NCBI RefSeq assembly: GCF_019710475.1
Contig: NZ_JAJFAX010000006.1
Span: forward strand, 248,001-312,000
DNA from: Glycomyces sp. TRM65418
Lineage (GTDB): Bacteria; Actinomycetota; Actinomycetes; Mycobacteriales; Micromonosporaceae
Direction of reading: 5' to 3'
Length of the DNA: 64,000 bases
Below the pieces are notes generated by a model that was not told where the DNA came from, searched no databases, and saw only the letters and a program-made list of their open reading frames with translations. Of the stretch, positions 27,611 through 36,511 are shown in pieces; position 1 is the first letter of the stretch, and the number at the start of each line of letters is the position of its first letter. The translations under genes and the position numbers were made by a program.

Positions 27611-28810
27611 GTGGCCAAACTCCGTTCACTGCTCATCCTGCTGGTCGCCGGCTTGACGGCGGTCATCGGCGGTGTCGTCGCCAGCCCGGCACAGGCGGCG
27701 ACGACTTGCGACGCGTTCGGTTCGATCACGCAGGGCAAGTACTGGCTCAACAACAACCTGTGGGGCCAGGGCTCCGGCAGCGGCTGGCAGTGCGTCAGCG
27801 ACAACTACACCAGCGGCGACACCATCGGCTGGTCCACCGACTGGTCCTGGAACGGCGGCGAGAACAGCGTCAAGTCCTACGCCAGTGCGGTCCTCGGCTG
27901 GCACTGGGGCTGGAAGAACCCGAACAGCGGCCTTCCTGTGCGGCTTTCGGGATCCCAAGACGTGACGTCCAGTTGGGACTTTCAGGTCTCCAGCAACCCC
28001 GGCACCATGAACGTCGCCTACGACATGTGGCTGCACGAGCGCCCCGACCCCACCTACGAGCACAACCCCACCGACGAGATCATGATCTGGCCCTACAGCT
28101 CCGGCGGCGCGGGCCCGATCGGCAACGTGGTCGCCAACGTGACCATCGACGGCGTCAACTGGAACCTCCACCGGGGCAACATCGGCTGGAACGTATTCTC
28201 GTTCGTCGCCACGAGCAACCGCACCTCGGTCGACCTCAACCTCAGCAGTTTCCTCGACAACCTCGTCACCCGCGGCTGGGTCCCGGACAGCAAATACCTC
28301 ACCAGCGTCCAAGCCGGCACTGAGGTCTTCCACGGCACCGGCACGCTCACTACCACCGCCTACTCGGTGAACGTCGGGAGCGGGAGCCCCGGCGGCTCCG
28401 ACTCCGGGGTGATCGCCAGGCACTCGGGCAAGTGCCTCGACGTCATCGGCGCCTCGACGGCCGACGGCGCCGAGGTCGCCCAATACACCTGCAGCGGCGG
28501 CGCCAACCAGCAGTGGCGGCTCCAAGACGCGGGAGGCGGCTACGTGCGACTCGTCGCCGGCCATTCGGGCAAATGCCTTGACGTGGAGGGCGCCTCGACC
28601 GCCAACGGCGCCAGGATCCTCCAGTGGTCCTGCAACAGCGGGGCCAACCAGCAATGGCAGGTCCAGGACGCCGGAGGCGGCTACAGCCGACTGATCGCGC
28701 GTCATTCGGGCAAATGCATCGACATCGCAGGCAGCTCGACCGCAGACGGCGTCCGGCTCACCCAGTGGGACTGCGGCTCAGGGCAAAACCAGCAGTGGGC
28801 TATCAGCTGA
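27611..28810 (+). CDS. secreted GH12 endoglucanase/xyloglucanase with C-terminal CBM13
   Basis: A 399-residue secreted enzyme starting at the GTG at 27611 (AAGGAGG six bases upstream). Signal peptide about 1-30. The GH12 jelly roll (about 31-255) has NNLWGQGSGSGWQC, the nucleophile E156 in DEIMIW and the acid/base E238 in QAGTEVF. After a Gly/Ser linker come three ricin-type beta-trefoil repeats (CBM13), each with KCLD/KCID and an NQQW. It cleaves beta-1,4-glucan or xyloglucan; the trefoil binds xylan or galactose-type sugars. First gene of a probable three-gene unit with about 95-bp gaps. Confidence 0.92.
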   Translation: MAKLRSLLILLVAGLTAVIGGVVASPAQAATTCDAFGSITQGKYWLNNNLWGQGSGSGWQCVSDNYTSGDTIGWSTDWSWNGGENSVKSYASAVLGWHWGWKNPNSGLPVRLSGSQDVTSSWDFQVSSNPGTMNVAYDMWLHERPDPTYEHNPTDEIMIWPYSSGGAGPIGNVVANVTIDGVNWNLHRGNIGWNVFSFVATSNRTSVDLNLSSFLDNLVTRGWVPDSKYLTSVQAGTEVFHGTGTLTTTAYSVNVGSGSPGGSDSGVIARHSGKCLDVIGASTADGAEVAQYTCSGGANQQWRLQDAGGGYVRLVAGHSGKCLDVEGASTANGARILQWSCNSGANQQWQVQDAGGGYSRLIARHSGKCIDIAGSSTADGVRLTQWDCGSGQNQQWAIS

Positions 28811-28904
28811 CACCGGACGAACCCGGCGGCGCGGGCATGATCCCCGTCCGCACCGTCGCTCCACCCAGCCATCGCATTCATCGATTCTCCTCGAGAGGTC
28901 CACT

Positions 28905-29639
28905 GTGAATCGCCTACGTTCCCTGATCACTCTGATGACCACGGCTTCGCTGGCCGTCATCTTCACCGTCGTCGCTCTGCCCTCGGCCGCGCAGGCCGAC
29001 ACGTGCGGCGGCTACTACTTCAAGTACTTCCCCACCTCGGGCAGCATCTCGACCTGGTGCGACAACGCCGACAGCTGGGGCGTCAACGCCCCCGACGGCA
29101 CCGGATACGTCGCCCAGGTCTACGGCGAGGACTGGGGGACCTGGTCTCCCGGCACGGTCCTCCCCAAGCGGCTCAACGCCATCCCCTCCACCGCCACCAC
29201 CTGGTTCTCGCAGTCCTCGTCGCCCGCATCGGACGCCGGCTTCAACTCGACCTACGACATCTTCATCGATCCGCAGGCCGCACCGCAGGGCCGCAACTCG
29301 CTCAACGAGATCATGATCTGGCTGAGCTACTCCCGCAACAAGCCGCTATCCGACAACTGGGACTCCGCCGGCAACCCGGTGCCGTGGGCCACGAACGTCG
29401 GTCTCGGGGGCCGCCAGTGGGACGTGTACCTCTACCACTGGCCCAACGGCGGCCTGACGATGTCCTATCTCGACCGAGCCAACAGCGGCTGGTGGTCGGG
29501 CAGCCTCTCGCCGTTCTTCAACCACGGCATTGCGAACGGCTGGTACAGCGGCAACGACTACCTCAACAGCATCCAGGCCGGTTGGGAGTTCGGCCACGGC
29601 AACTACAGCGCCTCCTCCTGGGGAGTCGCCGGATTCTGA
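28905..29639 (+). CDS. secreted GH12-family glucanase, single domain
   Basis: A 244-residue secreted protein with a signal peptide of about 31 residues (ends AQAD). It has the GH12 fold with the nucleophile E135 in NEIMIWLSY and the acid/base E228 in IQAGWEFGHG, spaced as in GH12. It is more divergent than its neighbour (CGGYYFKYFP start) and has no binding module. It follows the GH12-CBM13 gene by 95 bp and may differ in chain preference (xyloglucan versus cellulose). Confidence 0.87.
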   Translation: MNRLRSLITLMTTASLAVIFTVVALPSAAQADTCGGYYFKYFPTSGSISTWCDNADSWGVNAPDGTGYVAQVYGEDWGTWSPGTVLPKRLNAIPSTATTWFSQSSSPASDAGFNSTYDIFIDPQAAPQGRNSLNEIMIWLSYSRNKPLSDNWDSAGNPVPWATNVGLGGRQWDVYLYHWPNGGLTMSYLDRANSGWWSGSLSPFFNHGIANGWYSGNDYLNSIQAGWEFGHGNYSASSWGVAGF

Positions 29640-29734
29640 CCCCGCGGCCGGTGCCCTCCGGGGCGCCGGCCGCCGAACCTCACGACTGCCCGCGGAGCAC
29701 GCGGGCCCACCGACCCGAATCAGGAGTGCGTGTC

Positions 29735-31312
29735 ATGCGCAGAACCCTCGCCCTGCTGCTGTCTGGGCTCATCACGGCTATCACAGTCCCCTTCCTACTC
29801 GTCAGCGCACCCCCGGCACAGGCGCTCGACAACGGACTGGCCCTCACACCGCAGATGGGCTGGAACAACTGGAACACCTTCGGCTGCGACATCAACGAGA
29901 CCCTGGTCCGCCAAACCGCGGACCTCCTCGTCTCCAGCGGCATGGCCGCCGCCGGATACGAGTACGTCAACATCGACGACTGCTGGATGGAATGGGAACG
30001 CGACTCCGGCGGCAACCTCGTCGCTGACCGCGACAAGTTCCCCAGCGGCATGAAGGCCCTCGCCGACTACGTCCACAGCAAGGGCCTCAAGCTCGGCATC
30101 TACTCCTCGGCGGGGACGACCACCTGCGCCGGATTCCCCGCCAGCCTCGGCAACGAGCGGCGCGACGCCGCCCTCTGGGCCTCCTGGGGCATCGACTACC
30201 TCAAATACGACAACTGCGGCGACCACCAGGGCCGCTCCGCGCAAGACCGGTACACCGCGATGCGCGACGCGCTCGCGGCCACGGGCCGCCCGATCCTGTT
30301 CAGCCTGTGCAACTGGGGCCAGCACAACGTCTGGACCTGGGGCGACGCCGTGGGCAATTCCTGGCGCACCACCGGCGATATCACCGACAACTGGAGTTCG
30401 GTGATGAGCATCCTGGACCAGCAGGTCGGCAAGGACTCTTACGCCGGACCCGGCGGTTGGAACGACCCCGACATGCTCGAGGTCGGCAACCCGGGCCTGT
30501 CCGACACCGAGTCGCGCGCCCACTTCAGCCTCTGGGCGCTGCTGAACGCGCCTCTGCTGGCGGGCAACGATCTCCGGTCGATGTCGGAGGCGACCCACAC
30601 CATCCTGACCAACACCGAAGTCATCGGCGTCAATCAGGACTGGGGCGGACGGCAGGGCCACAAGATCAGCGACAGCGGCAACCTCGAAGTCTGGCGCAAA
30701 CCCATGTCCGACGGCTCGGTCGCGACGGTGCTCCTCAACCGCGGCGGCAGCACTTCGACCGTGTCCACGACCGCCAGTGCGCTCGGCCTCGGCAGCGCCG
30801 ACTTGTACCGGGTGCGAGACCTCTGGTCGCACACGACCAGCACCTCGGCCGGCACGATCAGCGCCTCCGTCCCCGCCCACGGTGCGGCGATGTACATCGT
30901 GACCGGCGGCGGCATCACCGAACCCACAGACGGCGCCGTTCGCGGCGAGACCTCGGGGCGATGCCTTGACGTGACGGGCGCATCTCAGGCCAGCGGTACC
31001 GCCGTCGTCATCTGGGACTGCAACGGCCAGACGAACCAGGCCTGGACCAGCACTGCCGCCCAGGAGCTCCGTGTCTACGGGAACAAGTGCCTCGACGTCT
31101 CAGGAGGCGCCACCGCGAACGGCAGTCCCGTGATCATCTGGGACTGCAACGGCCAAAGCAACCAGCAGTGGCGATTCAACGGCGACGGCACCATCACCGC
31201 CGTGGGTGCGAACAAATGCCTCGACGTGACCGGCGGGGCCAGTGCCAACGGCACCCGTGTGGTGATCGGGGACTGCAGCGGTCAGGCCAACCAGCGCTGG
31301 AACCGCGCCTGA
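29735..31312 (+). CDS. secreted alpha-galactosidase (GH27) with CBM13
   Basis: A 525-residue enzyme that removes alpha-1,6-galactose side chains from galactomannan or xyloglucan. Signal peptide 1-31 (ends PPAQA). The GH27 barrel starts PQMGWNNWNTFGC, with the nucleophile D159 in YLKYDNCG and the acid/base D215 in RTTGDITDNW. The C-terminal beta-sandwich is followed by a three-repeat ricin-type CBM13 (about 397-525; CLDVTG, CNGQTNQAW, CNGQSNQQW). ATG at 29735 after CAGGAG. It ends at a strong terminator. Confidence 0.94.
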   Translation: MRRTLALLLSGLITAITVPFLLVSAPPAQALDNGLALTPQMGWNNWNTFGCDINETLVRQTADLLVSSGMAAAGYEYVNIDDCWMEWERDSGGNLVADRDKFPSGMKALADYVHSKGLKLGIYSSAGTTTCAGFPASLGNERRDAALWASWGIDYLKYDNCGDHQGRSAQDRYTAMRDALAATGRPILFSLCNWGQHNVWTWGDAVGNSWRTTGDITDNWSSVMSILDQQVGKDSYAGPGGWNDPDMLEVGNPGLSDTESRAHFSLWALLNAPLLAGNDLRSMSEATHTILTNTEVIGVNQDWGGRQGHKISDSGNLEVWRKPMSDGSVATVLLNRGGSTSTVSTTASALGLGSADLYRVRDLWSHTTSTSAGTISASVPAHGAAMYIVTGGGITEPTDGAVRGETSGRCLDVTGASQASGTAVVIWDCNGQTNQAWTSTAAQELRVYGNKCLDVSGGATANGSPVIIWDCNGQSNQQWRFNGDGTITAVGANKCLDVTGGASANGTRVVIGDCSGQANQRWNRA

Positions 31313-31325
31313 CCCGAGGTGTGCG

Positions 31326-31376
31326 GCCGTCGCCCGTTCCTCCGTTGCAGATCCGGACCGGAGGACGGGCGGCGGT
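31326..31376. terminator. strong hairpin after the alpha-galactosidase gene
   Basis: Eighteen-base arms (31326-31344 and 31359-31376) rich in GC pair almost completely around a 14-base loop, closing the glycanase gene set before the ROK regulator. Confidence 0.7.
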
Positions 31377-31453
31377 CGTGCATTGAGGCGCCACGACGTG
31401 GTCGCCTAGCCGAGCCCGGCGATGACCTTGGAGGACGCGTGTACGTTAGCGCC

Positions 31454-32644
31454 ATGCCACACCTCCGCGCCGCCACCGATGCGCTCTGGGAGCCCTCGAC
31501 CAATCCGGCCTCGGTCGCCGTATTCACGACGGTGCTCACCCGGCAGCCGGTGTCCCGCGCCGAGATCGCACGGCTGACCGGGCTGTCCGGGGCCGGGGTC
31601 ACCAAGACCGCTCGCCCCTTCTTGGCGGCGGGCTACTTCACCGAATCCGCCTCGGGCGCCGACGGTATCGCGAGCGGCCCGGGCCGCCCGACCAGCCCGT
31701 TGGCCATCCACGCGGATCGCGAGTACTTCATCGGTGTGAAAGTCACCGGGGACGAGGTGATCGGAGTGGTCACCGACCTGCGGGCGGAGGTGCGCACCGC
31801 CGCACACCGCCCCTTGGAGAGTACTGAGCCAGGCGCAGTGGCCGACGCGATCGCCTCAATCGTCAAGGACCTGCGCGGCCGCGACCTGGTGTACCAGAAC
31901 CGTTGTCGTAGCCTCGGTCTCGCGGTCGCCGGCGACGTGGACCGGCGCACCGGCCTGGTCCGGTACTCACCGTTCCTGGACTGGCACGACATTCCACTCG
32001 GCGACATGCTCGGCCGCGCTACCGGCCTCACCACTGTGGTGGAGAACGACGTCAAGGCGCTGGCGATCGCCGAGTGGTGGTTCGGCGAAGGCGCTGGGTC
32101 GGACTCCTTCGCCCTGGTCACCGTCGGTTCCGGCATCGGCGGGGCGCTCATGCTCAACGGCGGCATGGTCGCCGGCTCGTACGGGGTGGCGGGGGAGATC
32201 GGCCATCTTCCGGTGAGCGGTGAGGAGGCCGTCTGCCAGTGCGGCGGGCGCGGCTGCCTAGAGACGATCGCCTCGGAACGCGCCATCGTGGCCCGAGTGC
32301 GCGACGGTGTCGGCGATCCGGACCTCACCATGACCGAGGCCGTTCGCCTGGCCCGGGACGGCGATCCTGCCGCCCACGCCGCGTTCGACGAAGCCGGGCA
32401 CGCAATCGGACTGGCTCTCGCCACCGTGGCCACCTTGGTCGGCCCGGAGCTGATCATCGTCTCCGGTGAAGGACTGGCCGCCTACGACCTCTTCGCCGAC
32501 CAAGTGCAGCGAACCTTCACCGCGAACGCTTTCGGCGCCGCGGGCCGGTGCGCGCTGGTGGTCCGGCCGCTCCCCTTCGAAGAATGGGCGCGGGGCGCCG
32601 CGGCCGCCAGCATCCAGGCCCTCTTCTCTCCCACCCGCCACTGA
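31454..32644 (+). CDS. ROK-family transcriptional regulator
   Basis: A 396-residue regulator with an HTH at about 25-60 (PVSRAEIARLTGLSGAGVTKTARPF) and a ROK domain (VTVGSGIGGALMLNGG) with an intact zinc motif CQCGGRGCLE. Start uncertain: the ATG at 31454 or a GTG at 31439 that sits four bases after GGAGG. Located right behind the glycanase genes and just before a DUF2264 gene; it probably controls one of these and may bind the AT-rich inverted repeat at 27561. Confidence 0.86.
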   Translation: MPHLRAATDALWEPSTNPASVAVFTTVLTRQPVSRAEIARLTGLSGAGVTKTARPFLAAGYFTESASGADGIASGPGRPTSPLAIHADREYFIGVKVTGDEVIGVVTDLRAEVRTAAHRPLESTEPGAVADAIASIVKDLRGRDLVYQNRCRSLGLAVAGDVDRRTGLVRYSPFLDWHDIPLGDMLGRATGLTTVVENDVKALAIAEWWFGEGAGSDSFALVTVGSGIGGALMLNGGMVAGSYGVAGEIGHLPVSGEEAVCQCGGRGCLETIASERAIVARVRDGVGDPDLTMTEAVRLARDGDPAAHAAFDEAGHAIGLALATVATLVGPELIIVSGEGLAAYDLFADQVQRTFTANAFGAAGRCALVVRPLPFEEWARGAAAASIQALFSPTRH

Positions 32645-32708
32645 CCCGGCTGTATGGCGGCTGACCGCTTCCAGCGGCCTTTCGGAGCGAAACGGTTAGG
32701 GTGCTGTC

Positions 32709-34466
32709 ATGCCTACTCCCACACAGCAGTTCGGCCCCTTGGGCCCGACCCGGGACGGCTGGGCCCAGGCCGCGATCGCACTCTGCGCGCCCGCAATACG
32801 TTCAGCCGCACGCGGGCCGGAGCGTCAGCCGGTGACCATGAGCAACCACGACCGGAACGCCAGCTGGTTCGAGTGCCTCGTTCGTCCTCTATGGGGCCTG
32901 GCGGCCGCGGCAGCAGGCGGCTTCGGCGCTCCTGAGCTGTGGACCGACGTCAGGAACGCGCTGGCTGCTGCCACCGACCCCTCCCATTCCTGGTACGTCG
33001 GCGATCCCGGCCGAGGATCGCCGCAGATCCTGGTCGAATCGGCCTCGGTCGGGTTCGCGGTCGCCGCGGCGCGCGAGCAGTTGTGGGAACCGCTCACCGG
33101 GCCCGAACGCGACCGTCTCGCCGCGTGGCTGGCGAAGGCCTATCGAGGCTCCCCCTTCGACAACAACTGGCGGTTCTTCCCGATCCTCGCAGGGCTTGGG
33201 CTCGACGCGGCGGGTATCGACCGCGACCGTTCCATCGAGCGGGCCCATCTGGACCGCCTCGCCGAATTCGCGATCGGCAACGGCTGGTACACCGACGGAC
33301 CGGGCGGCCGGGTCGACTACTACAACCCCTTCGGCTTCCACTTCTACGGACCGCTCCTCGCGCACCTGACCGGTGACGAGCGGTTCCTCCCTGCCGCATC
33401 GCGGTTCGCCGCGCAATTCGCCGAATGGTTCGGCCAGGACGGCGCATCCGTCCCCTATGGGCGAAGTCTCGGCTACCGCTTCGCGGCCGGCTCGTTCTGG
33501 GGAGCGCTGCCGTTGGCCGACGCGGCGCCCCTGCCGTGGGCCGAGATCCGCGGATTGGCACAGCGGCATCTGGCATGGTGGTGGGACCGCCCGATCCTCG
33601 ACGAGTCGGGACGCCTCACCGTCGGCTACGGCTACGCCAACAGCGCCCACGTCGAGCACTATATTTCAGCGGGTTCGCCCTACTGGGCCATGAAGTGCTT
33701 CCTTCCGTTGATGACCGAGCTCGATCATCCCTTCTGGACCAGCGAACCGGATGCGCCTGAGCGGGGCAGCGTCACGGTGCACTCGCAGCCGCACGCTCTG
33801 GCGGTGATGTCCCGCGACGAGCACGGCGACGTGGTGCGGCTGAACGCTCAGTCGGAGCCGACCTGGGCCAAGGGCGGCCGGGCCGCCTACGCGAAGTTCG
33901 CCTACTCCAGCTTGGCCGCGTTCTCGCAGCCGACGGTCGGCAGCGGCTTGGAGTTCGCCGCCCCGGATTCGTCGCTGGTGTTCTCGCTCGACGGCCGGGA
34001 CTGGCACGGTCGTGCCGATTCCGCGGACGGGACTATCGATGGCGACACCGCCTCGATGGAGTGGAGCCCGCTTCCCGGAGTCGACATCGAGACGGAGCTG
34101 GTGGCCCACGGCGGATGGCATCTGCGATTGCACCGCATCCGATGCGCGACTGCCGTCCACATCGGCGAAGGCGGTTGGTGCGTGCCGTGGGGCGACGACG
34201 GGAGCGACGAGGCAGCGAGCGAGACCGAGGCGTGGGCGAAGAGCGGCGGTGTCGAGAGCAGGATCCTCGAGCTCCACGGGAACCGCGCCCCGGCGGTCAT
34301 TCGCCCCGTGCCCGGGACGCACTTGCTGTGGCCGCGCTCAATCCTGCCCGTCCTCACTGGAGTGCTGGCTCCCGGCGAGCATCGCCTGGCCTGCGCGGCC
34401 GCCGTGGGCCGCGGCCCGATATGCCCATTCCCGCAGGAGCTCCGCGCCCGGTTCGACGACTGGTGA
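32709..34466 (+). CDS. DUF2264 protein
   Basis: A 585-residue cytoplasmic protein without signal peptide. The N-terminal half has the DUF2264 (alpha/alpha) toroid pattern: ASWFECLVRPLWGLAA, NNWRFFPILAGLGL, GWYTDGPGGRVDYYNPFGFHFYG, YGRSLGYRFAAGSFWGALPLA. The C-terminal half is a beta-sandwich. Family members occur in polysaccharide utilisation loci and are thought to act on uronic-acid or rhamnose-containing oligosaccharides, but no reaction is firmly known to me. It follows the ROK gene by 64 bp and is probably co-transcribed with it. Confidence 0.85.
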   Translation: MPTPTQQFGPLGPTRDGWAQAAIALCAPAIRSAARGPERQPVTMSNHDRNASWFECLVRPLWGLAAAAAGGFGAPELWTDVRNALAAATDPSHSWYVGDPGRGSPQILVESASVGFAVAAAREQLWEPLTGPERDRLAAWLAKAYRGSPFDNNWRFFPILAGLGLDAAGIDRDRSIERAHLDRLAEFAIGNGWYTDGPGGRVDYYNPFGFHFYGPLLAHLTGDERFLPAASRFAAQFAEWFGQDGASVPYGRSLGYRFAAGSFWGALPLADAAPLPWAEIRGLAQRHLAWWWDRPILDESGRLTVGYGYANSAHVEHYISAGSPYWAMKCFLPLMTELDHPFWTSEPDAPERGSVTVHSQPHALAVMSRDEHGDVVRLNAQSEPTWAKGGRAAYAKFAYSSLAAFSQPTVGSGLEFAAPDSSLVFSLDGRDWHGRADSADGTIDGDTASMEWSPLPGVDIETELVAHGGWHLRLHRIRCATAVHIGEGGWCVPWGDDGSDEAASETEAWAKSGGVESRILELHGNRAPAVIRPVPGTHLLWPRSILPVLTGVLAPGEHRLACAAAVGRGPICPFPQELRARFDDW

Positions 34467-34516
34467 CGGCGACAGGCCGGACGCGGAGGTCACACTGCCC
34501 TGGAATCGAGCGTTCA

Positions 34517-35311
34517 TCATTCGATGAAGCGGCGGATCTCCTCGGCCAGCACAGCAGGGGCGGTCAAGTACGCCTCGTGCGCGTGGCCGGGGATGTGGAC
34601 GAGCCGTGCTTCGGGCATGGCGCCCTGGAGACGCTGCGACGTTTCCAGGAGCAAGGGAGGGCTGAGCTCCCCGGTGACGAGGAGCGTCGGGCAGGTGATC
34701 CAGGCGAACCGGTCGAGGTCGTCCCCGAAGCCGTCGATCGCCCGCGGCTCGTGCACCCAGGTGGGCGCCATGGACGCCCGGGCAGCCCACATGGGACTGG
34801 CGCTGAACGCCTCGATCGCCTCGTCCGGCATCCGCAGGAAGTTCCGTAGGCAGAATTCGAGGGCCTGTGCGTAGTCGCCCTCGGCCACGAGCTTCTCGTA
34901 AGGGGGATGGCGTCCCCGCCGACCGGACCGTGCAGCGGGACCGGGGGGCTCATAGAGGATCAAGGCGGCAGGGGCCTGCCACGGGGCGAGGCCCAGGGTG
35001 ATGAGCCCGCCGTACGAGTGGCCGAAGAGGATGGTGTCGGGACCTGCGAGGTCGAGCACGGCGGCAATGTCTTCCTGCTCGCGCTTGAAGTCGAATTCGG
35101 GGCCGTCCTCGCTGGCGCCGTGGCCGCGGCGGTCGACCGCGTAGGCGGTGAAATGCGGAGCGAGCGCGTCGGCCAGCAGCTGTCAGTCCTGGGCGGGGTT
35201 GAGGGCACCGGGGGAGATCACCAGCGGACGCCCTTGCCCGGTGACCGTGGCGGCGATCTTCGTGCCGTCGGCGGAGGTCGCGTAGACCTGTCGAACTGAT
35301 TCGCTCGTCAT
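34517..35311 (-). pseudogene. alpha/beta hydrolase interrupted by an in-frame TGA
   Basis: The whole 264-codon frame from the ATG at 35311 to 34517 reads as an alpha/beta hydrolase: oxyanion region PLVISPGALNP, nucleophile elbow FGHSYGG, acid region CPTLLVTGELSPP and catalytic His in IPGHAHEAY. Codon 43, at 35183-35185, is TGA where the family usually has Trp (a single-base TGG to TGA change); the frame is otherwise intact. Translation would stop after 42 residues unless re-initiated downstream. A recent nonsense mutation or a sequencing error. Downstream of the PfkB gene. Confidence 0.78.
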
Positions 35312-35385
35312 GGTGTTCGTCCTCTGCATAGTGGTGATGAGCTGGCAGGTTGGAGGACTGCCGGAAGTCGTACGGTAGGCGTTTT

Positions 35386-36363
35386 CTAGGCGGATCGCAG
35401 CGCTACTGACGCGATGCTCGACTGAGCGGCTCGGTCGCCCGCGAGATGGGTGGCGAGTTCGTGGAGATTCGGCGGTTCGGCGCCATGGCGGGCGCAGGTG
35501 AGCGCGGCGACGGCCGCCGCAGTGTCGAGCACTCGGATCACCTGTTTGGGGTTGATGTGGTGCAGGGCATCCCGGTTCCCGCCACCGAGCAGACCTTCGC
35601 GGCCCAACTGGTGGAGCATGCCGGCAGTGAAGGCGTCGCCGGCTCCCACGGTGTCGGCGACGTCGACGGTCGGCGCAGGGCGACGGACGAGGCCTTCGCC
35701 GGTGAGGGCCAGGCTGCCGTCGCCGCCGAGGGTCACCACCACGATCGCCGGGCCGCGCCCGAGCCAGTCGGCTGCAACGCGCTGCGGTGCCGTTTCTGGG
35801 TAGAGCCAGCGCAAGTCCTCGTCGCTGACCTTCACCACGTCCGCCGAAACGACTTGGCGCTCGGTGCGAGCCCGCGCCTCGTCCCTGGACGGCAGTAGTG
35901 CGGGACGGATGTTGGGGTCGAAGCTGATGGTGCGGTGCCCCGAGCGCCGCTCGCGCTCGAGCAGCGCTTCCACGACCGTTGCGCCCGGGTCGAGAGAGGT
36001 GGCGAGCGAGCCCGTGTGCAGGCACGTGGTCTCGCGGGGGAGATTCAGGGTTTCGGGCAGATCCCAACCGAGGTCGAACTCGTAGCGGGCGCCGCCGTTC
36101 GCGTCGAGGACGGCGGTCGCGGTGCCGGTGGCGGCGTCTGAGCCGACCGTGCGCACCTGGACTCCGGAGTCCGTCAGGTGGCTGCGAACGACGGCGCCCT
36201 TCGTGTCCTGACCGAGCCGCGTGACCAGCGTGACCGGTTCCTCCAAGCGGGCGAGGCCGAGGGCGACGTTGGCGGGTGATCCGCCGGGGTGCTCCGCGAC
36301 CGGAGCGGTCGCTCCCTCCCACCTCACCAGGTCGACCAGGCTCTCGCCGATAACTGTGAACAT
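35386..36363 (-). CDS. PfkB-family sugar kinase (fructokinase-like)
   Basis: A 325-residue ribokinase-fold kinase. N-terminal sugar-binding GGSPANVALGLARL and the C-terminal signature DTVGAGDAFTAGML with the catalytic Asp are present. The size and the GGSPAN pattern fit fructokinases. It is divergent from the sorbitol-type dehydrogenase and importer. A simple scheme is polyol uptake, oxidation to a ketose such as fructose, then phosphorylation here. An inverted repeat lies in the shared promoter region. Confidence 0.87.
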   Translation of the reverse strand: MFTVIGESLVDLVRWEGATAPVAEHPGGSPANVALGLARLEEPVTLVTRLGQDTKGAVVRSHLTDSGVQVRTVGSDAATGTATAVLDANGGARYEFDLGWDLPETLNLPRETTCLHTGSLATSLDPGATVVEALLERERRSGHRTISFDPNIRPALLPSRDEARARTERQVVSADVVKVSDEDLRWLYPETAPQRVAADWLGRGPAIVVVTLGGDGSLALTGEGLVRRPAPTVDVADTVGAGDAFTAGMLHQLGREGLLGGGNRDALHHINPKQVIRVLDTAAAVAALTCARHGAEPPNLHELATHLAGDRAAQSSIASVALRSA

Positions 36364-36428
36364 CCGATCTCCTTCAATGCGTTGGGCTTCCGACGACGCC
36401 CATCAACATGTGACGACCATCTATCGAG

Positions 36429-36447
36429 TTAACAAATTATATGTTAA
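36429..36447. promoter_or_regulatory. AT-rich inverted repeat in the polyol promoter region
   Basis: TTAACA and TGTTAA arms (36429-36434, 36442-36447) flank a 7-bp AT spacer. The site is between the divergent PfkB kinase and polyol dehydrogenase genes in a noticeably AT-rich stretch. The DeoR-type regulator at 41946 is the likely binder. Confidence 0.55.
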
Positions 36448-36511
36448 TATCTCTCACATCTTACGATAAGAGTTAGCCACCTCGAACCTCAAGCCACAAG
36501 GATGTGTCCGG

